Below, one piece after another: positions 28,028 to 37,650 of a DNA stretch of 46,004 nucleotides (position 1 is its first letter; each line of letters begins with the position of its first letter). A model generated the notes under the pieces. It had not been told where the DNA came from. It searched no databases and saw only the letters and a list, made by a program, of their open reading frames with translations. Position numbers and translations under genes: made by a program. The stretch comes from Colwellia sp. Lineage in GTDB: Bacteria > Pseudomonadota > Gammaproteobacteria > Enterobacterales > Alteromonadaceae. Where the stretch lies: assembly GCA_016765685.1 (NCBI GenBank), contig JAESPR010000027.1:1-46004 (forward strand). Direction: 5' to 3'.

Positions 28028-28134
28028 AACTAACGGTAATGAATATACCTTATACCCATATATGGGTTATGCCAATCTAAACAATGACCTACCTATTATT
28101 GGGGTTTGGCATTTAATTAATACTGGATAATGTT

Positions 28135-28731
28135 TTGGGCAACGAGTGGGATGAATATGCTGAGAGCTGGAATACAGACCCCTCAGTAATGAAATATGCA
28201 AACAATGCCTTTAAATCACTTACCGCAGAAGTCGATTTGAATAGCTTGTCTGTTTTTGACTTTGGTAGCGGCACAGGCGCACTTACTGAAATGATTAGCT
28301 CAAAAGTTAAACAAGTCGTAGCACTAGACGCATCTACAAAAATGATTGATTTATTAAATGCTAAAAACTTGAGCAATGTTTTGACCATTACTGATTATTT
28401 AACTACAGAGCTTATTAATAAAAATCAAGCGTTAAGCCAAAAATTTGATCTTATTATCGCATCATCTATTTGTTCATTTTTACCCGACTATGCTTCAACG
28501 CTAAATTTATTAAAAGGCATGCTTAAATCTAGTGGTATCTATATACAATGGGATTGGCTAACAAATAGCGATAATGCAGAGATAGGTTTAACTGAAGAAA
28601 CCATTAAAAAAGCGTTATTACAAAGTGAGTTCAGTGATATTAAAATAAAGTTTCCCTTTGTAATGCAAAGCTCAAAGAGCAGTATGCCCGTAATAATGGC
28701 GATATGTAAAAATACCAAACAAAAAATTTAA
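28135..28731 (+). CDS. Class I SAM-dependent methyltransferase
   Basis: 198 residues. The Rossmann-type motif I VFDFGSGTGALTEMIS is followed by VVALDAST (acidic end of strand 2), then FDLIIASSICSFLPDY and the motif-III region LLKGMLKSSGIYIQWDW. No N-terminal ATG fits; TTG 28135 gives MGNEWDEYAESWNTDP, the usual start of this group, and the frame is blocked by TAA at 28114. The closest type I recognise is the Methyltransf_11/25 group of small-molecule methyltransferases; the substrate is unknown. It stands alone, with palindromic DNA before it and a convergent gene after. Confidence 0.8.
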   Translation: MGNEWDEYAESWNTDPSVMKYANNAFKSLTAEVDLNSLSVFDFGSGTGALTEMISSKVKQVVALDASTKMIDLLNAKNLSNVLTITDYLTTELINKNQALSQKFDLIIASSICSFLPDYASTLNLLKGMLKSSGIYIQWDWLTNSDNAEIGLTEETIKKALLQSEFSDIKIKFPFVMQSSKSSMPVIMAICKNTKQKI

Positions 28732-28799
28732 ACGTACGCTAAATAACCTTTCTCAATGCTAGCTATTGGTTACACAATGTTTCCTGACTGTGCACACCA

Positions 28800-31277
28800 T
28801 TAAGGTTTATTATCTAAAACCGCTTCATAAACAAGAGAAATAACACTGCCATATTTACCTGTTTCAAATTCTTTACCTTTAAATTGATAGTTTTTGTCAT
28901 CACCTTCAATTTCACTGTGACGAGCATTGGTTAATAAAATAATGGCTAAATCATGCTCAGGATCAATAACAGTAACAGTGCCCGTCCAACCGGTGTGTCC
29001 GAACGCGCTTGCACTTGCATAAGGGCCGAAGTGCCATTTTCTATCACCGTTATTAGCTCGACGCCAGCCTAAGCCATAGGTGCCATTGCCATCATCTGGT
29101 TTAATGAATTGGTCAATTACTTTACCTGAAAACATTTCCTTATCCCCATAGCCACCTCGATTTAATAGGGTTTGTGCTAATACTGCCAGTTCTTGTGCTG
29201 TAGAAAACAAACCCGCATGACCGGCTATACCCGCAAACGAATGATAGGCTTTTTCATCGTGCACCTCTCCTTGCAACACGTAAGTACGTACATTATCAAA
29301 AATAACTCGATTGCCACGAGTAGTGCCGTGTATTTCGGTAGCGGCAAATTGATTTGTCCTAAAACCTTTTTGCAATGGATTAAATACCGTATTATTTAAT
29401 CCTAACGGGTGATAAATATCATATTCAACATACTTATCGAGCGACATGTCGCTAATGTTTTCAATAATCATACCTAACAACATGTAATCAGTATCACTGT
29501 ACATGCGTTTGGTTGATCGCCCTACGGCAAAAGGGATTTTAGTTAAAATTAGTTCTTTAGTACGCTCAACATTTTGTGAGAAAAAAGCAGCGCCTAAATG
29601 ATTGTCTCGAGTAAAAAACTTAACCTGTGGTGAGTAACCTGCATTATGGGTAAGAATATCTTTTACCGTGCGCAAATCACGCCCGGCACCACGATAAGTG
29701 GGTAAATAATGATTAATTGGCAAGCTTACATCTAATTTCCCCTCACTCACTAATTTCATCAGGGCAAAATTAGTGGCAAACATTTTGGTGTTAGAAGCAA
29801 GATCAAAAATGGTTTCTGTGGTCATTTTTACCGGAGTAGTCAGCAGTTCTCCGCCATCAGCAAATTTTCTAGCATAACCATAAGCACTATTTTTAATTAT
29901 TTTTCCGTCTTTAACCACCACCAAAACAGCGCCGGGGAAGCCGTTTTCAACGTCACCTTTAATTAAGGCATCAACCTTGGTGAACAACTTTTTATGCTTT
30001 TGGCTGTTATCTTCAAGGGTAGGATAAGGAATAGTAACGCTTAAGTTTGCCCCCAATGGTAATATATTTTCAATTTTAAAAGTATTATCTCCATTTTTGG
30101 TGCGTTTTCGTAAACTGTAGCGATAACTATTATAAGCTTGCAATGGTTGGGCAATATTGAGCTTCTCACCATTAACATAAATATCTGCAGATTCTGCATC
30201 TTGATTATCAATGATTATTTCACCTCGTCCTTGGTAACTTTTAAAAGTAGCCCGATCGTTAACTAGTTTGCGATCACTACGCGTTTTTTGAGGGTAAACA
30301 TCATCTATTTGACCTTTTTTACTAAGTACCATTGGCGCTTGCTTTAGTGGTAATAATTCATTTCGATAACGAACTAGCAGTGTTTTTGTTACTACGGGTC
30401 TATACTTTTCCAACAGTGCAAATAATGTTGCTATGGTTTGCTCGTCTGCTCTATCGGTAACTTTCCATGGCATAAAGTGCGTTTGAAAAGCATGCAAAAC
30501 TGCTTGTGTTTGGCTATCTAACTCACCCGTTTCTTTAAGATCATAGCCATAATAATTAAGTGCTCGCTGCACTAAGCCAATATTTGGCAGCTGGCCATTA
30601 AATAATTGCCAATATTTAAGTACCGTATTTTGTTCATACCAAGCGCCAATACCTGCCTGATAGAGTTGATACCAAGGAAATTGCGGCCCGGGATCGCTTT
30701 TTCGTAACGGAGCTATATCGCTATGCCCAATAATATTTGTTGGTGATATACCAGGGTTACTCTTTAAAATGTCTTTAGACAGTTTGATCAATAGTGCTAT
30801 TTGTTTGGGATCATAATCAGGAAAAAAGCACATTTGACTTGAACTGATGTCTTGATCCGCCAATAACTTAGTTTTTTGCTGTGGCAACTCCCAACACCGT
30901 GGCACATTAACAAGTTCAATGCCGATAGACTGATCGTTTATCGCCTTTCGTCCTTGCCAATAACTACTGCCGGCATGCCAAGCACGTTCATTTTCATTAA
31001 CCAGTTTTAATACTTTAAGCTCATCATCAAGGTAGCTTTTGTCGTGACTTTCAGGCAATAAATAATGCGCGCTAACACCACTTTTATCGACTAATTTACG
31101 CACTGAGCCCTGATAATTTTCCGCAGTATAGTGCATCACTAAAAACTTGATGCGATGACCATAGTTTTTTGAATACATTTTTTCAACAGGCAAGTTACCT
31201 GACGTGCAACTGGTTAACATTAAGAAAACAGTTAAAAAAAGTATTGCTTTTAGTGTATTTGTCAGCGATTGGCTCAT
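28800..31277 (-). CDS. Lipoprotein fusion: AmiD-type amidase, peptidoglycan-binding domain and PBP4B/AmiE-type serine hydrolase
   Basis: 825 residues. Lipobox LMLTSC puts lipid on Cys24. An Amidase_2 (N-acetylmuramoyl-L-alanine amidase) domain follows (about 40-200) with zinc ligands His49, His185 and Asp195 and Glu121 in IGIEL. A PG_binding_1-like helical domain spans about 228-290 (VQRALNYYGYDLKETGELDSQTQAVLHAFQ). A beta-rich segment (about 350-420) precedes the class C beta-lactamase-like domain (about 430-820) with SxxK Ser495-Lys498 (SNTK), YSD 593-595 and HTG. The C-terminal half matches YfeW/PBP4B and, as I recall, B. subtilis AmiE (YbbE), which removes peptides from MurNAc. Two candidate peptide-stripping active sites thus share one chain. 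It lies 81 bp downstream of the D-lactate dehydrogenase gene. Confidence 0.85.
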   Translation of the reverse strand: MSQSLTNTLKAILFLTVFLMLTSCTSGNLPVEKMYSKNYGHRIKFLVMHYTAENYQGSVRKLVDKSGVSAHYLLPESHDKSYLDDELKVLKLVNENERAWHAGSSYWQGRKAINDQSIGIELVNVPRCWELPQQKTKLLADQDISSSQMCFFPDYDPKQIALLIKLSKDILKSNPGISPTNIIGHSDIAPLRKSDPGPQFPWYQLYQAGIGAWYEQNTVLKYWQLFNGQLPNIGLVQRALNYYGYDLKETGELDSQTQAVLHAFQTHFMPWKVTDRADEQTIATLFALLEKYRPVVTKTLLVRYRNELLPLKQAPMVLSKKGQIDDVYPQKTRSDRKLVNDRATFKSYQGRGEIIIDNQDAESADIYVNGEKLNIAQPLQAYNSYRYSLRKRTKNGDNTFKIENILPLGANLSVTIPYPTLEDNSQKHKKLFTKVDALIKGDVENGFPGAVLVVVKDGKIIKNSAYGYARKFADGGELLTTPVKMTTETIFDLASNTKMFATNFALMKLVSEGKLDVSLPINHYLPTYRGAGRDLRTVKDILTHNAGYSPQVKFFTRDNHLGAAFFSQNVERTKELILTKIPFAVGRSTKRMYSDTDYMLLGMIIENISDMSLDKYVEYDIYHPLGLNNTVFNPLQKGFRTNQFAATEIHGTTRGNRVIFDNVRTYVLQGEVHDEKAYHSFAGIAGHAGLFSTAQELAVLAQTLLNRGGYGDKEMFSGKVIDQFIKPDDGNGTYGLGWRRANNGDRKWHFGPYASASAFGHTGWTGTVTVIDPEHDLAIILLTNARHSEIEGDDKNYQFKGKEFETGKYGSVISLVYEAVLDNKP

Positions 31278-31358
31278 ATCATTTTCATTTTAAATTAATC
31301 GTCAATTAATAGTTTACACAGTTACTTATAAGAAGTTGTGCAAATAAATCGCAATTTT

Positions 31359-34268
31359 TTATTTCAACTTTTTATGGCTACATTGATCGAGTAAATATAA
31401 GACTGATTGATAAGAAATACCTGAATGCTCTGATAAGCCAATTTCACAGGTTCGACTATTACTTAAACCCCGATGGCAATTATTTGGTACTTGCGCTTTT
31501 AACGGCGCTAAGGCGGCTTTATTTAATTCCGGGTGATAAAAACCTTTGTCACCCGCAAAACCGCAACAATAAATATGGTTAGGGATGATAATATTGTCAC
31601 TGCAAGCGTAAGCAATAGCTTGTAAATATTGACCTTCATCCATTTTTTTGCTGCTGCAAGTTGTATGGAGCATAAAGGTTTCATTGGCTTTTTTTATGGT
31701 TAACTTATTTAACACGTATTTAGCAATAAACTGAGTCACTTCTAACATGTTAACTTTTTCATTAATATCAATCGTGCTTTGTCCAATATTAGGTTGTAAA
31801 TCATTGCTTGTTAACGTTAGCGCACAAGGACTAGCATCGGTTATTACTGGCCACTGACCTTGTTTTGAATATTGCTCAATAGTAGTGAACAACTCTTGCT
31901 TTTTTGCCTTAGCGGTATCATTCAAACCTTTAGATAACCACGGCATTCCACAACAAAGCTTATTCGCTTGCGAAGGAATAATAACTTCAATATCAGCCTT
32001 ATTTAACAGTGAAATAACGACGTCTTGAATAGCCCGTTGATCTTGTGCTTTATTATCGGCGGCAAAAATTCGATTACCACAGGCGGGAATATAAACCACT
32101 TTATTAATAAACTTTTTACTGTAATGAGTCACCGCTATTGGTTTAGCGCCTGCTGGCCAAGTTTGACGCCATTTAGGAGTTAAATTACCTGAGACTTTAT
32201 TAAGTGCTGAAAAAGTATGCTGCATCACTTTATCACCAACAACTTTGTTCACTAATTGCATAGCGTTCAAACTAAATCTAGCAATGCGACTAAGGTTAGC
32301 GAAGTTTTTAGCTAAATGTTGACTTATACGTCCATCGGTATTTGCCTTTGCTCGTAAGTTTTTAATAAATAATCCAGTATCAATACCTACCGGACATTGC
32401 TGACCACATAAGCCGGTTGCCGCACAACTATCAACACCAAAATATTGGTAATCTTGTTCTAGGTTATCTAATTCTTGTTGTTGCTCTTTAGTAATAGTGC
32501 CCTCTTGACGTTTTTGCTGTAACAAGGAGATTTGTCGCCACACCGCAATGCGTTGTCTTGGCGAAAGCGTTAATGTTAATGATGGACAAACTGACTCACA
32601 AAAACCACATTCAATGCACTTATCAATGATTGAACTGGAAGATCTATCATCGGTTTTTGTCATTATTTTTAAATGTTTAAGATGGGCTTTCTGGTCTTCA
32701 TTGATGATCACCCCAGGATTTAAAATACCTTGTGGGTCAAACAATTTTTTCAGCTTTTTCATCACCAAATAAAGTTCACTACCCCACTCTAGTTCAACAA
32801 AAGGCGCTATGTTTCGCCCAGTACCGTGCTCGGCTTTTAATGAACCTTGATAATCAACAGCAATCAGGTGTGCAACCGCGACCATAAAAGCATGATAACG
32901 GTCTATTTCAATTTGAGTATCAAAGCCTTGAGTAAACACAAAATGCAAGTTACCCGCAAGTGCATGACCAAAAATAATAGCTTCATCGTAACCAAATTGG
33001 CTGAACAACAAGTGTAATTGCGTAACCGCTTGGGCTAGTTGAGCTACAGGTACCGCCACATCTTCAATCACCACAGTGGTGCCACTAGCGCGCACTGCAC
33101 CTACGGCAGGAAACATACCTTTGCGCATTTTCCACAAATTAGCGATAACGTGCTCATTCGTGCTAAAAGCCTGCTGTGCAATAAGTTTATCTTCAAGTTT
33201 AACGATATGGCAATTTAACTGTTGCTCGAGCTGAGACAATTGCTGTTGACTGTTTGCGCTAAATTCAATTAACAAAGCGGTACTGCCTTTAGGTAAAATA
33301 TTGGGTATGCTAACTAGCGCCTTAATTTGCTCAACGACCGAGTTAAGCGCTCTAACATCCATTATTTCTACCGCATCTACGCTCTCATTTGCTAATTCAC
33401 CCACTAATTTACACGCTGTTTGCATGGTATCAAAAATAAAAAAACCGGCCATTTTAAATGGCAAAATGGCTACGGTGTTATAGGTAATATCACTAATAAA
33501 AGCTAAGGTTCCCTCAGAGCCAATCATTAAATGACTAATAATATCAATGGGGTTTTGATAATCCACTAACGCGTTAATACCGTAACCCGTGGTATTTTTT
33601 AATCGATATTTATGCTGAATTTTTTTAACTAAACTAGGCTGTGTTTTAATATCGGCAACAATTTTCATTAACGAGGCAACAAAGTCACCATGATTTGACA
33701 AGAATTGCTGACATGAGTTTTTATCACCCGTATTTAATTGACTGCCATCAGCAAAAACCAAATTGATACTCGCCAACGTATGATAACTGTTGTTTTTAAC
33801 CCCGCAACACATACCTGAGGCATTATTCGCCGCGATGCCGCCAATTTTACAGCTATTAATGGATGCTGGATCAGGACCAATTTTGTGTGCATAAGGGGCT
33901 AACGCGTGATTAGCATGCCCGCCAATCACACCCGACTGCAAAGTGATTTGCTTGCCATGATTATGAATGGTTATATCATTCCAGTGAGGTGAAAGAATAA
34001 TAAGCACTGAATCTGTGATCGCTTGACCAGACAAACTGGTGCCCGCAGCACGAAAAGTTACCGGTATTTTACATTGTGATGCTAACCTCAATATTTGCAC
34101 TAACTCTTGTTCGTTTTCAACGCTAATAACCATTTTAGGTACTAAGCGATAAAAACTAGCATCCCCTCCATAGGCAAAACGCTGAATATAGCGCGTAATT
34201 ATATTTTCTGGTGCCAGAATATGGTGAATACTATGGCTAAATTGAGTAATGTCAGTAACAGTATTCAT
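31359..34268 (-). CDS. FAD- and Fe-S-containing D-lactate dehydrogenase (Dld-II type)
   Basis: 969 residues. FAD-binding PCMH domain (about 40-260: TFRAAGTSLSGQAITDSVLIIL, GGIAANNASGMCCG, IGSEGTLAFISDI), FAD-oxidase C domain (IFGHALAGNLHFVF, LKAEHGTGRNIAPFVELEWG), two 4Fe-4S motifs (CIECGFCESVCPS and CAATGLCGQQCPVG) and paired CCG modules (KLCCGMPW, YCCGFAGDKGF). The layout matches the quinone-linked D-lactate dehydrogenase Dld-II of Shewanella rather than YdiJ. Position next to MurR, NamZ and MurQ is telling, because MurQ releases D-lactate from MurNAc-6-phosphate. Divergent from murR across 199 bp and probably cotranscribed with the downstream amidase fusion. Confidence 0.87.
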   Translation of the reverse strand: MNTVTDITQFSHSIHHILAPENIITRYIQRFAYGGDASFYRLVPKMVISVENEQELVQILRLASQCKIPVTFRAAGTSLSGQAITDSVLIILSPHWNDITIHNHGKQITLQSGVIGGHANHALAPYAHKIGPDPASINSCKIGGIAANNASGMCCGVKNNSYHTLASINLVFADGSQLNTGDKNSCQQFLSNHGDFVASLMKIVADIKTQPSLVKKIQHKYRLKNTTGYGINALVDYQNPIDIISHLMIGSEGTLAFISDITYNTVAILPFKMAGFFIFDTMQTACKLVGELANESVDAVEIMDVRALNSVVEQIKALVSIPNILPKGSTALLIEFSANSQQQLSQLEQQLNCHIVKLEDKLIAQQAFSTNEHVIANLWKMRKGMFPAVGAVRASGTTVVIEDVAVPVAQLAQAVTQLHLLFSQFGYDEAIIFGHALAGNLHFVFTQGFDTQIEIDRYHAFMVAVAHLIAVDYQGSLKAEHGTGRNIAPFVELEWGSELYLVMKKLKKLFDPQGILNPGVIINEDQKAHLKHLKIMTKTDDRSSSSIIDKCIECGFCESVCPSLTLTLSPRQRIAVWRQISLLQQKRQEGTITKEQQQELDNLEQDYQYFGVDSCAATGLCGQQCPVGIDTGLFIKNLRAKANTDGRISQHLAKNFANLSRIARFSLNAMQLVNKVVGDKVMQHTFSALNKVSGNLTPKWRQTWPAGAKPIAVTHYSKKFINKVVYIPACGNRIFAADNKAQDQRAIQDVVISLLNKADIEVIIPSQANKLCCGMPWLSKGLNDTAKAKKQELFTTIEQYSKQGQWPVITDASPCALTLTSNDLQPNIGQSTIDINEKVNMLEVTQFIAKYVLNKLTIKKANETFMLHTTCSSKKMDEGQYLQAIAYACSDNIIIPNHIYCCGFAGDKGFYHPELNKAALAPLKAQVPNNCHRGLSNSRTCEIGLSEHSGISYQSVLYLLDQCSHKKLK

Positions 34269-34467
34269 AAAGTGGTTAACATCCTAGGTTATTCCTTGGT
34301 TCAAAGCACAGTAAATTTTTTATTACAGTATCACTATTGATTGATAAATATTTAAACAAAAATTTCATGGTAAATATGGGTTAATACTAGATTAAGCTAA
34401 TAAATTAATGATATAAACTAGCGAATAAAAATAAATTATTAATATCAACTTAATAGCACAGGTTTTT

Positions 34468-35337
34468 ATGTCTACATTTACTAAAATTAAAGCAATCAAA
34501 GATTCCCTGTCACACAGTGAAGGTAAGTTAGCTGATTTTATTCTTAATTCATCCAACGCTATTCGAGAACTGTCTTCTCAAGAATTAGCCAATGTCGCAG
34601 GAGTAAGCCAATCTAGCGTGGTTAAATTTACGCAAAAACTAGGTTACAAAGGTTACCCTACTTTTAAACTTGCCGTTATGGATGCCCTTAATAGTGAGGC
34701 TATAAATAACGAACAAAATAATGACCACTTACATGGCAAAATTACGTTAACTGATTCTTTAGAACAATTAGCTACTAAGTTACTGAGTAGTAAGATTTCT
34801 GTACTGAATGAAACTAAAAGTCTTAACGAAGTAAAATCCATTGAAGGTGCGGTAAATTTAATAAAATCAGCTAAGCGCATTCTTATTTGCGGCCTAGGTG
34901 GTTCAGCTCTGGTCGGTTATGACTTCTCGTATAAGTTACAAAAAATTGGTTATAGCGCCATCGCTAATTCAGACGCTCATGCACAACTTGCTTTAGCGGC
35001 AACTTTTACTAAAGACGACCTTGTTTTTGCTATCAGCGAGTCTGGTCAAACGTTTGAAGTTATCGAAATTTGCCAGCAAGCCAAACAATGTGGTGCTGGT
35101 ATTATTTCATTAACCAAATACGGTAAAACTCAAGTATCAAGTTATGCTGAGATAAAACTTTACTCCATTGCTGAAGCTGATTCATTACGCTTGTCGTCTA
35201 TTCTTGCCCGCACCGCGCAAGAATATATTATAGATATTTTATTTATTGCTATCACCCAGTCGTCGAGACAAAGTAGAAAACTGCTTGAAAAAACTAATAC
35301 CGTTATTGCAAACTTTAGAAATTCAACCGAGCGATAA
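34468..35337 (+). CDS. murR: MurR/RpiR-family transcriptional regulator
   Basis: 289 residues. An N-terminal RpiR helix-turn-helix (about 1-77: LADFILNSSNAIRELSSQELANVAGVSQSSVVKFTQKLGYKGYPTFK) is followed by a SIS sugar-phosphate-binding domain (about 125-260: ILICGLGGSALVGYDFSYKLQKIG, FAISESGQTFEVIEICQQAK). E. coli MurR is a repressor released by MurNAc-6-phosphate. Location between the D-lactate dehydrogenase/amidase pair and namZ-murQ supports that ligand here. The call to MurR rather than another RpiR member rests on context. It probably represses the divergent dehydrogenase operon and perhaps murQ-namZ. Confidence 0.8.
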   Translation: MSTFTKIKAIKDSLSHSEGKLADFILNSSNAIRELSSQELANVAGVSQSSVVKFTQKLGYKGYPTFKLAVMDALNSEAINNEQNNDHLHGKITLTDSLEQLATKLLSSKISVLNETKSLNEVKSIEGAVNLIKSAKRILICGLGGSALVGYDFSYKLQKIGYSAIANSDAHAQLALAATFTKDDLVFAISESGQTFEVIEICQQAKQCGAGIISLTKYGKTQVSSYAEIKLYSIAEADSLRLSSILARTAQEYIIDILFIAITQSSRQSRKLLEKTNTVIANFRNSTER

Positions 35338-35382
35338 ATCAACCACCACATTTTTTAATAGCGATTTCTTAATAGATATTTC

Positions 35383-36624
35383 TTAATAGAGTAAGTAGGG
35401 TTTTCTCCTTGTTTTAAATTTTATTAAATTTTGCTGCCAACTTAGCTTTATTTGTTGCGCTGATTTACCGGCAATAATTGCTTTTCTTAACTTGTCTGTG
35501 CCGCTGAGTTTGTCCATAAAACTAGCACGAGTGAAAAATACTTCATTTTGCGCGATAAAGGCGTTGTGCCAATTTATAATAAAATGCAAATCTAAGCCAC
35601 GAACCTTACTGTTACGTAAATCTTGTCCTAATAAGTTTTCATTCATCAACTTAGGTTTGAATGCAGCGCCGGGAGTTGATACTGGCATAAAAGCAAACTC
35701 ACCTAACGAAATTTTATCATGACCGATCACCTGAAAAGGAAAACTAGTGCCGCGGCCAATGCTAATGGGAGTTGCTTCAAAAAAACCCAGTGATGGATAT
35801 AAACTAATAGCGGTATCATTAGGTAAATTAGGGCTTGGTTTTACCGGCAATGAATAAAATAGAGTACGTTGATAGTTTTTCATGCTGATCACGGTCAACT
35901 TCAATGGTTTTTCGATTTCAAGCCACTTTTCACCGGTAAACATCAAAGCCAATTCAGCAACTGTCATACCATGAAGCAAAGGTATTTCGTGCAAGCCAAC
36001 AAAAGAAGTGAATTCAGGCTCTAATATTGGCCCATCAACAAACCCACCATTAGGGTTTGGCCTATCAAAAACAATAAAAGTCACACCCGCATCAGCTGAG
36101 GCCTCCATCATATAATGCATTGAACTGATATAGGTATAAAAGCGCACACCGACATCTTGAATATCAAAAATAATCACATCAAGTTTTGCCATAATATCAG
36201 CGGATGGTTTACGGTTTTTTCCATAAATAGAAACCAGAGGCAAGCCCGTTTTCTTATCTATGCTTGAGTTAAATTTTTCACCGGCATCATGCAAGCCACG
36301 AAAGCCATGCTCTGGTGCGAAAATAGCCTGAACATTAATGTTATTCGCAATAAGCACGTCAACTAAGTGCTTGTTACCCACCATTGAAGTTTGATTAACC
36401 ACCAAACCGACCCGTTTATTTTGCAACAAAGGCAAATAATGCGGTGCTTGCTCAGCCGCAACGATTATTCTATTGGTCGATAAAGGTTTGGGGATTACTG
36501 GTACAGGGTGCTGTCCAGCTGACGGTATTTTTTCGCCCAGTGTCGGTGTGCAAGAAAGCAGAGGTAAGCTCACTAACATAAGTACCACACTGCTCGTTAA
36601 TAATTTTTTTAAACATGAAACCAT
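35383..36624 (-). CDS. namZ: NamZ-type exo-beta-N-acetylmuramidase (DUF1343), lipoprotein
   Basis: 413 residues. The lipoprotein signal ends LVSLPLLSC with lipidated Cys25, so it is predicted to be envelope-anchored. The DUF1343 domain fills about 60-410: LLQNKRVGLVVNQTSMV, NINVQAIFAPEHGFRGLHDAGEKF, GLPLVSIYGKNRKPS, IIFDIQDVGVRFYTYISSMHYMMEA, FIVFDRPNPNGG and SPNLPNDTAISLYPSLGFFEATPISIGRGT. B. subtilis NamZ (YbbC) cleaves non-reducing-end MurNAc from peptide-free glycan. It lies 13 bp after murQ on the same strand. The murQ-namZ pairing mirrors the B. subtilis murQ-murR-murP-amiE-nagZ-namZ cluster. Confidence 0.9.
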   Translation of the reverse strand: MVSCLKKLLTSSVVLMLVSLPLLSCTPTLGEKIPSAGQHPVPVIPKPLSTNRIIVAAEQAPHYLPLLQNKRVGLVVNQTSMVGNKHLVDVLIANNINVQAIFAPEHGFRGLHDAGEKFNSSIDKKTGLPLVSIYGKNRKPSADIMAKLDVIIFDIQDVGVRFYTYISSMHYMMEASADAGVTFIVFDRPNPNGGFVDGPILEPEFTSFVGLHEIPLLHGMTVAELALMFTGEKWLEIEKPLKLTVISMKNYQRTLFYSLPVKPSPNLPNDTAISLYPSLGFFEATPISIGRGTSFPFQVIGHDKISLGEFAFMPVSTPGAAFKPKLMNENLLGQDLRNSKVRGLDLHFIINWHNAFIAQNEVFFTRASFMDKLSGTDKLRKAIIAGKSAQQIKLSWQQNLIKFKTRRKPYLLY

Positions 36625-36637
36625 AATAAAGTCTTTT

Positions 36638-37579
36638 TTAATTTTCAGCTTGCTGAACCGCTTGTCGTAAAAACCCCTTGTTCTTCACTAAACAAACTCT
36701 AGCTTGCTCAATATTTAAACCCGTTAATATCATTAAAGTCGCGTGTTTGGCATTGTTTTTGGCATGTTCTAAAGCTTGTTTCGCACAATCGTAGTTACAA
36801 TCGGTAGCTTGCATTACAATTCTCACAGCACGAGCATGTAGTTTTTCATTGCTAGCACTGACATCTATCATTAAGTTTTTATAACTTTTACCGATGCGGA
36901 TCATGCTAGCAGTACTGAGCATGTTCAAAATTAATTTCTGCGCAGTGCCAGATTTCATTCGAGTAGAGCCCGTTAACACTTCTGCGCCAACAACCGCGCA
37001 AAGATTTATATCATTAGCTTGTTTAAATGTTTCATTATAACTACAGCTAATACCAATCACCGTTGCACCAATAGATTTTCCGTACTTCATTGCTGAAATT
37101 ACATAAGGAGTACGGCCACTAGCAGCAATACCAACTAAGACATCGTTCGCTGATAACTCAGTGTTTTTAAGATCATCAATAGCAAATAATTCGTTATCTT
37201 CTGCACCTTCTACTGCTTTATAAATAGCCTTATCACCTCCGGCAATAATACCGATGACTTGTTTATCACCAACACTAAACGTTGGCGGGCACTCAACCGC
37301 ATCTAAAATGCCTAAACGACCACTAGTACCGGCACCGATGTAAATTAACCGTCCTCCCTTTGCAAAAGCGGCAACAATTTTATCAACCGCTTGAGCAATT
37401 TCTGGAATGATCCCTTTTACTACACCCGCTACTTTTTGATCCTCACTATTAATTTTCTCTAAAACGCCTTGCGCGTCGAGTAGATCTATATCTAAGGTTT
37501 CTGTATTTTGATCTTCCGTAGAAATTTTATCTAACTCATCAACGAGTTGGAACTGTTTATTCATCAACGATGTCTTCAT
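36638..37579 (-). CDS. murQ: N-acetylmuramic acid 6-phosphate etherase
   Basis: 313 residues (E. coli 298). MurQ cleaves the lactyl ether of MurNAc-6-phosphate to GlcNAc-6-phosphate and D-lactate in the cytosol. The SIS-fold signatures are GGRLIYIGAGTSGRLGILDA then VECPPTFSV, IIAGGDKAIYKAVEGAEDNE (catalytic Glu region), GIAASGRTPYVISAM, and LTGSTRMKSGTAQKLILNMLST. The C-terminal helical hairpin is complete. First gene of murQ-namZ; the promoter region is shared with divergent alr, where a 12-bp sequence is directly repeated (37651-37676). Confidence 0.96.
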   Translation of the reverse strand: MKTSLMNKQFQLVDELDKISTEDQNTETLDIDLLDAQGVLEKINSEDQKVAGVVKGIIPEIAQAVDKIVAAFAKGGRLIYIGAGTSGRLGILDAVECPPTFSVGDKQVIGIIAGGDKAIYKAVEGAEDNELFAIDDLKNTELSANDVLVGIAASGRTPYVISAMKYGKSIGATVIGISCSYNETFKQANDINLCAVVGAEVLTGSTRMKSGTAQKLILNMLSTASMIRIGKSYKNLMIDVSASNEKLHARAVRIVMQATDCNYDCAKQALEHAKNNAKHATLMILTGLNIEQARVCLVKNKGFLRQAVQQAEN

Positions 37580-37650
37580 AGTTAACCTTTAAATTTGCTA
37601 TTACATCTGAATAATAGCCTAATGTGTACTAGTCCTAAAAATGCAATTTC

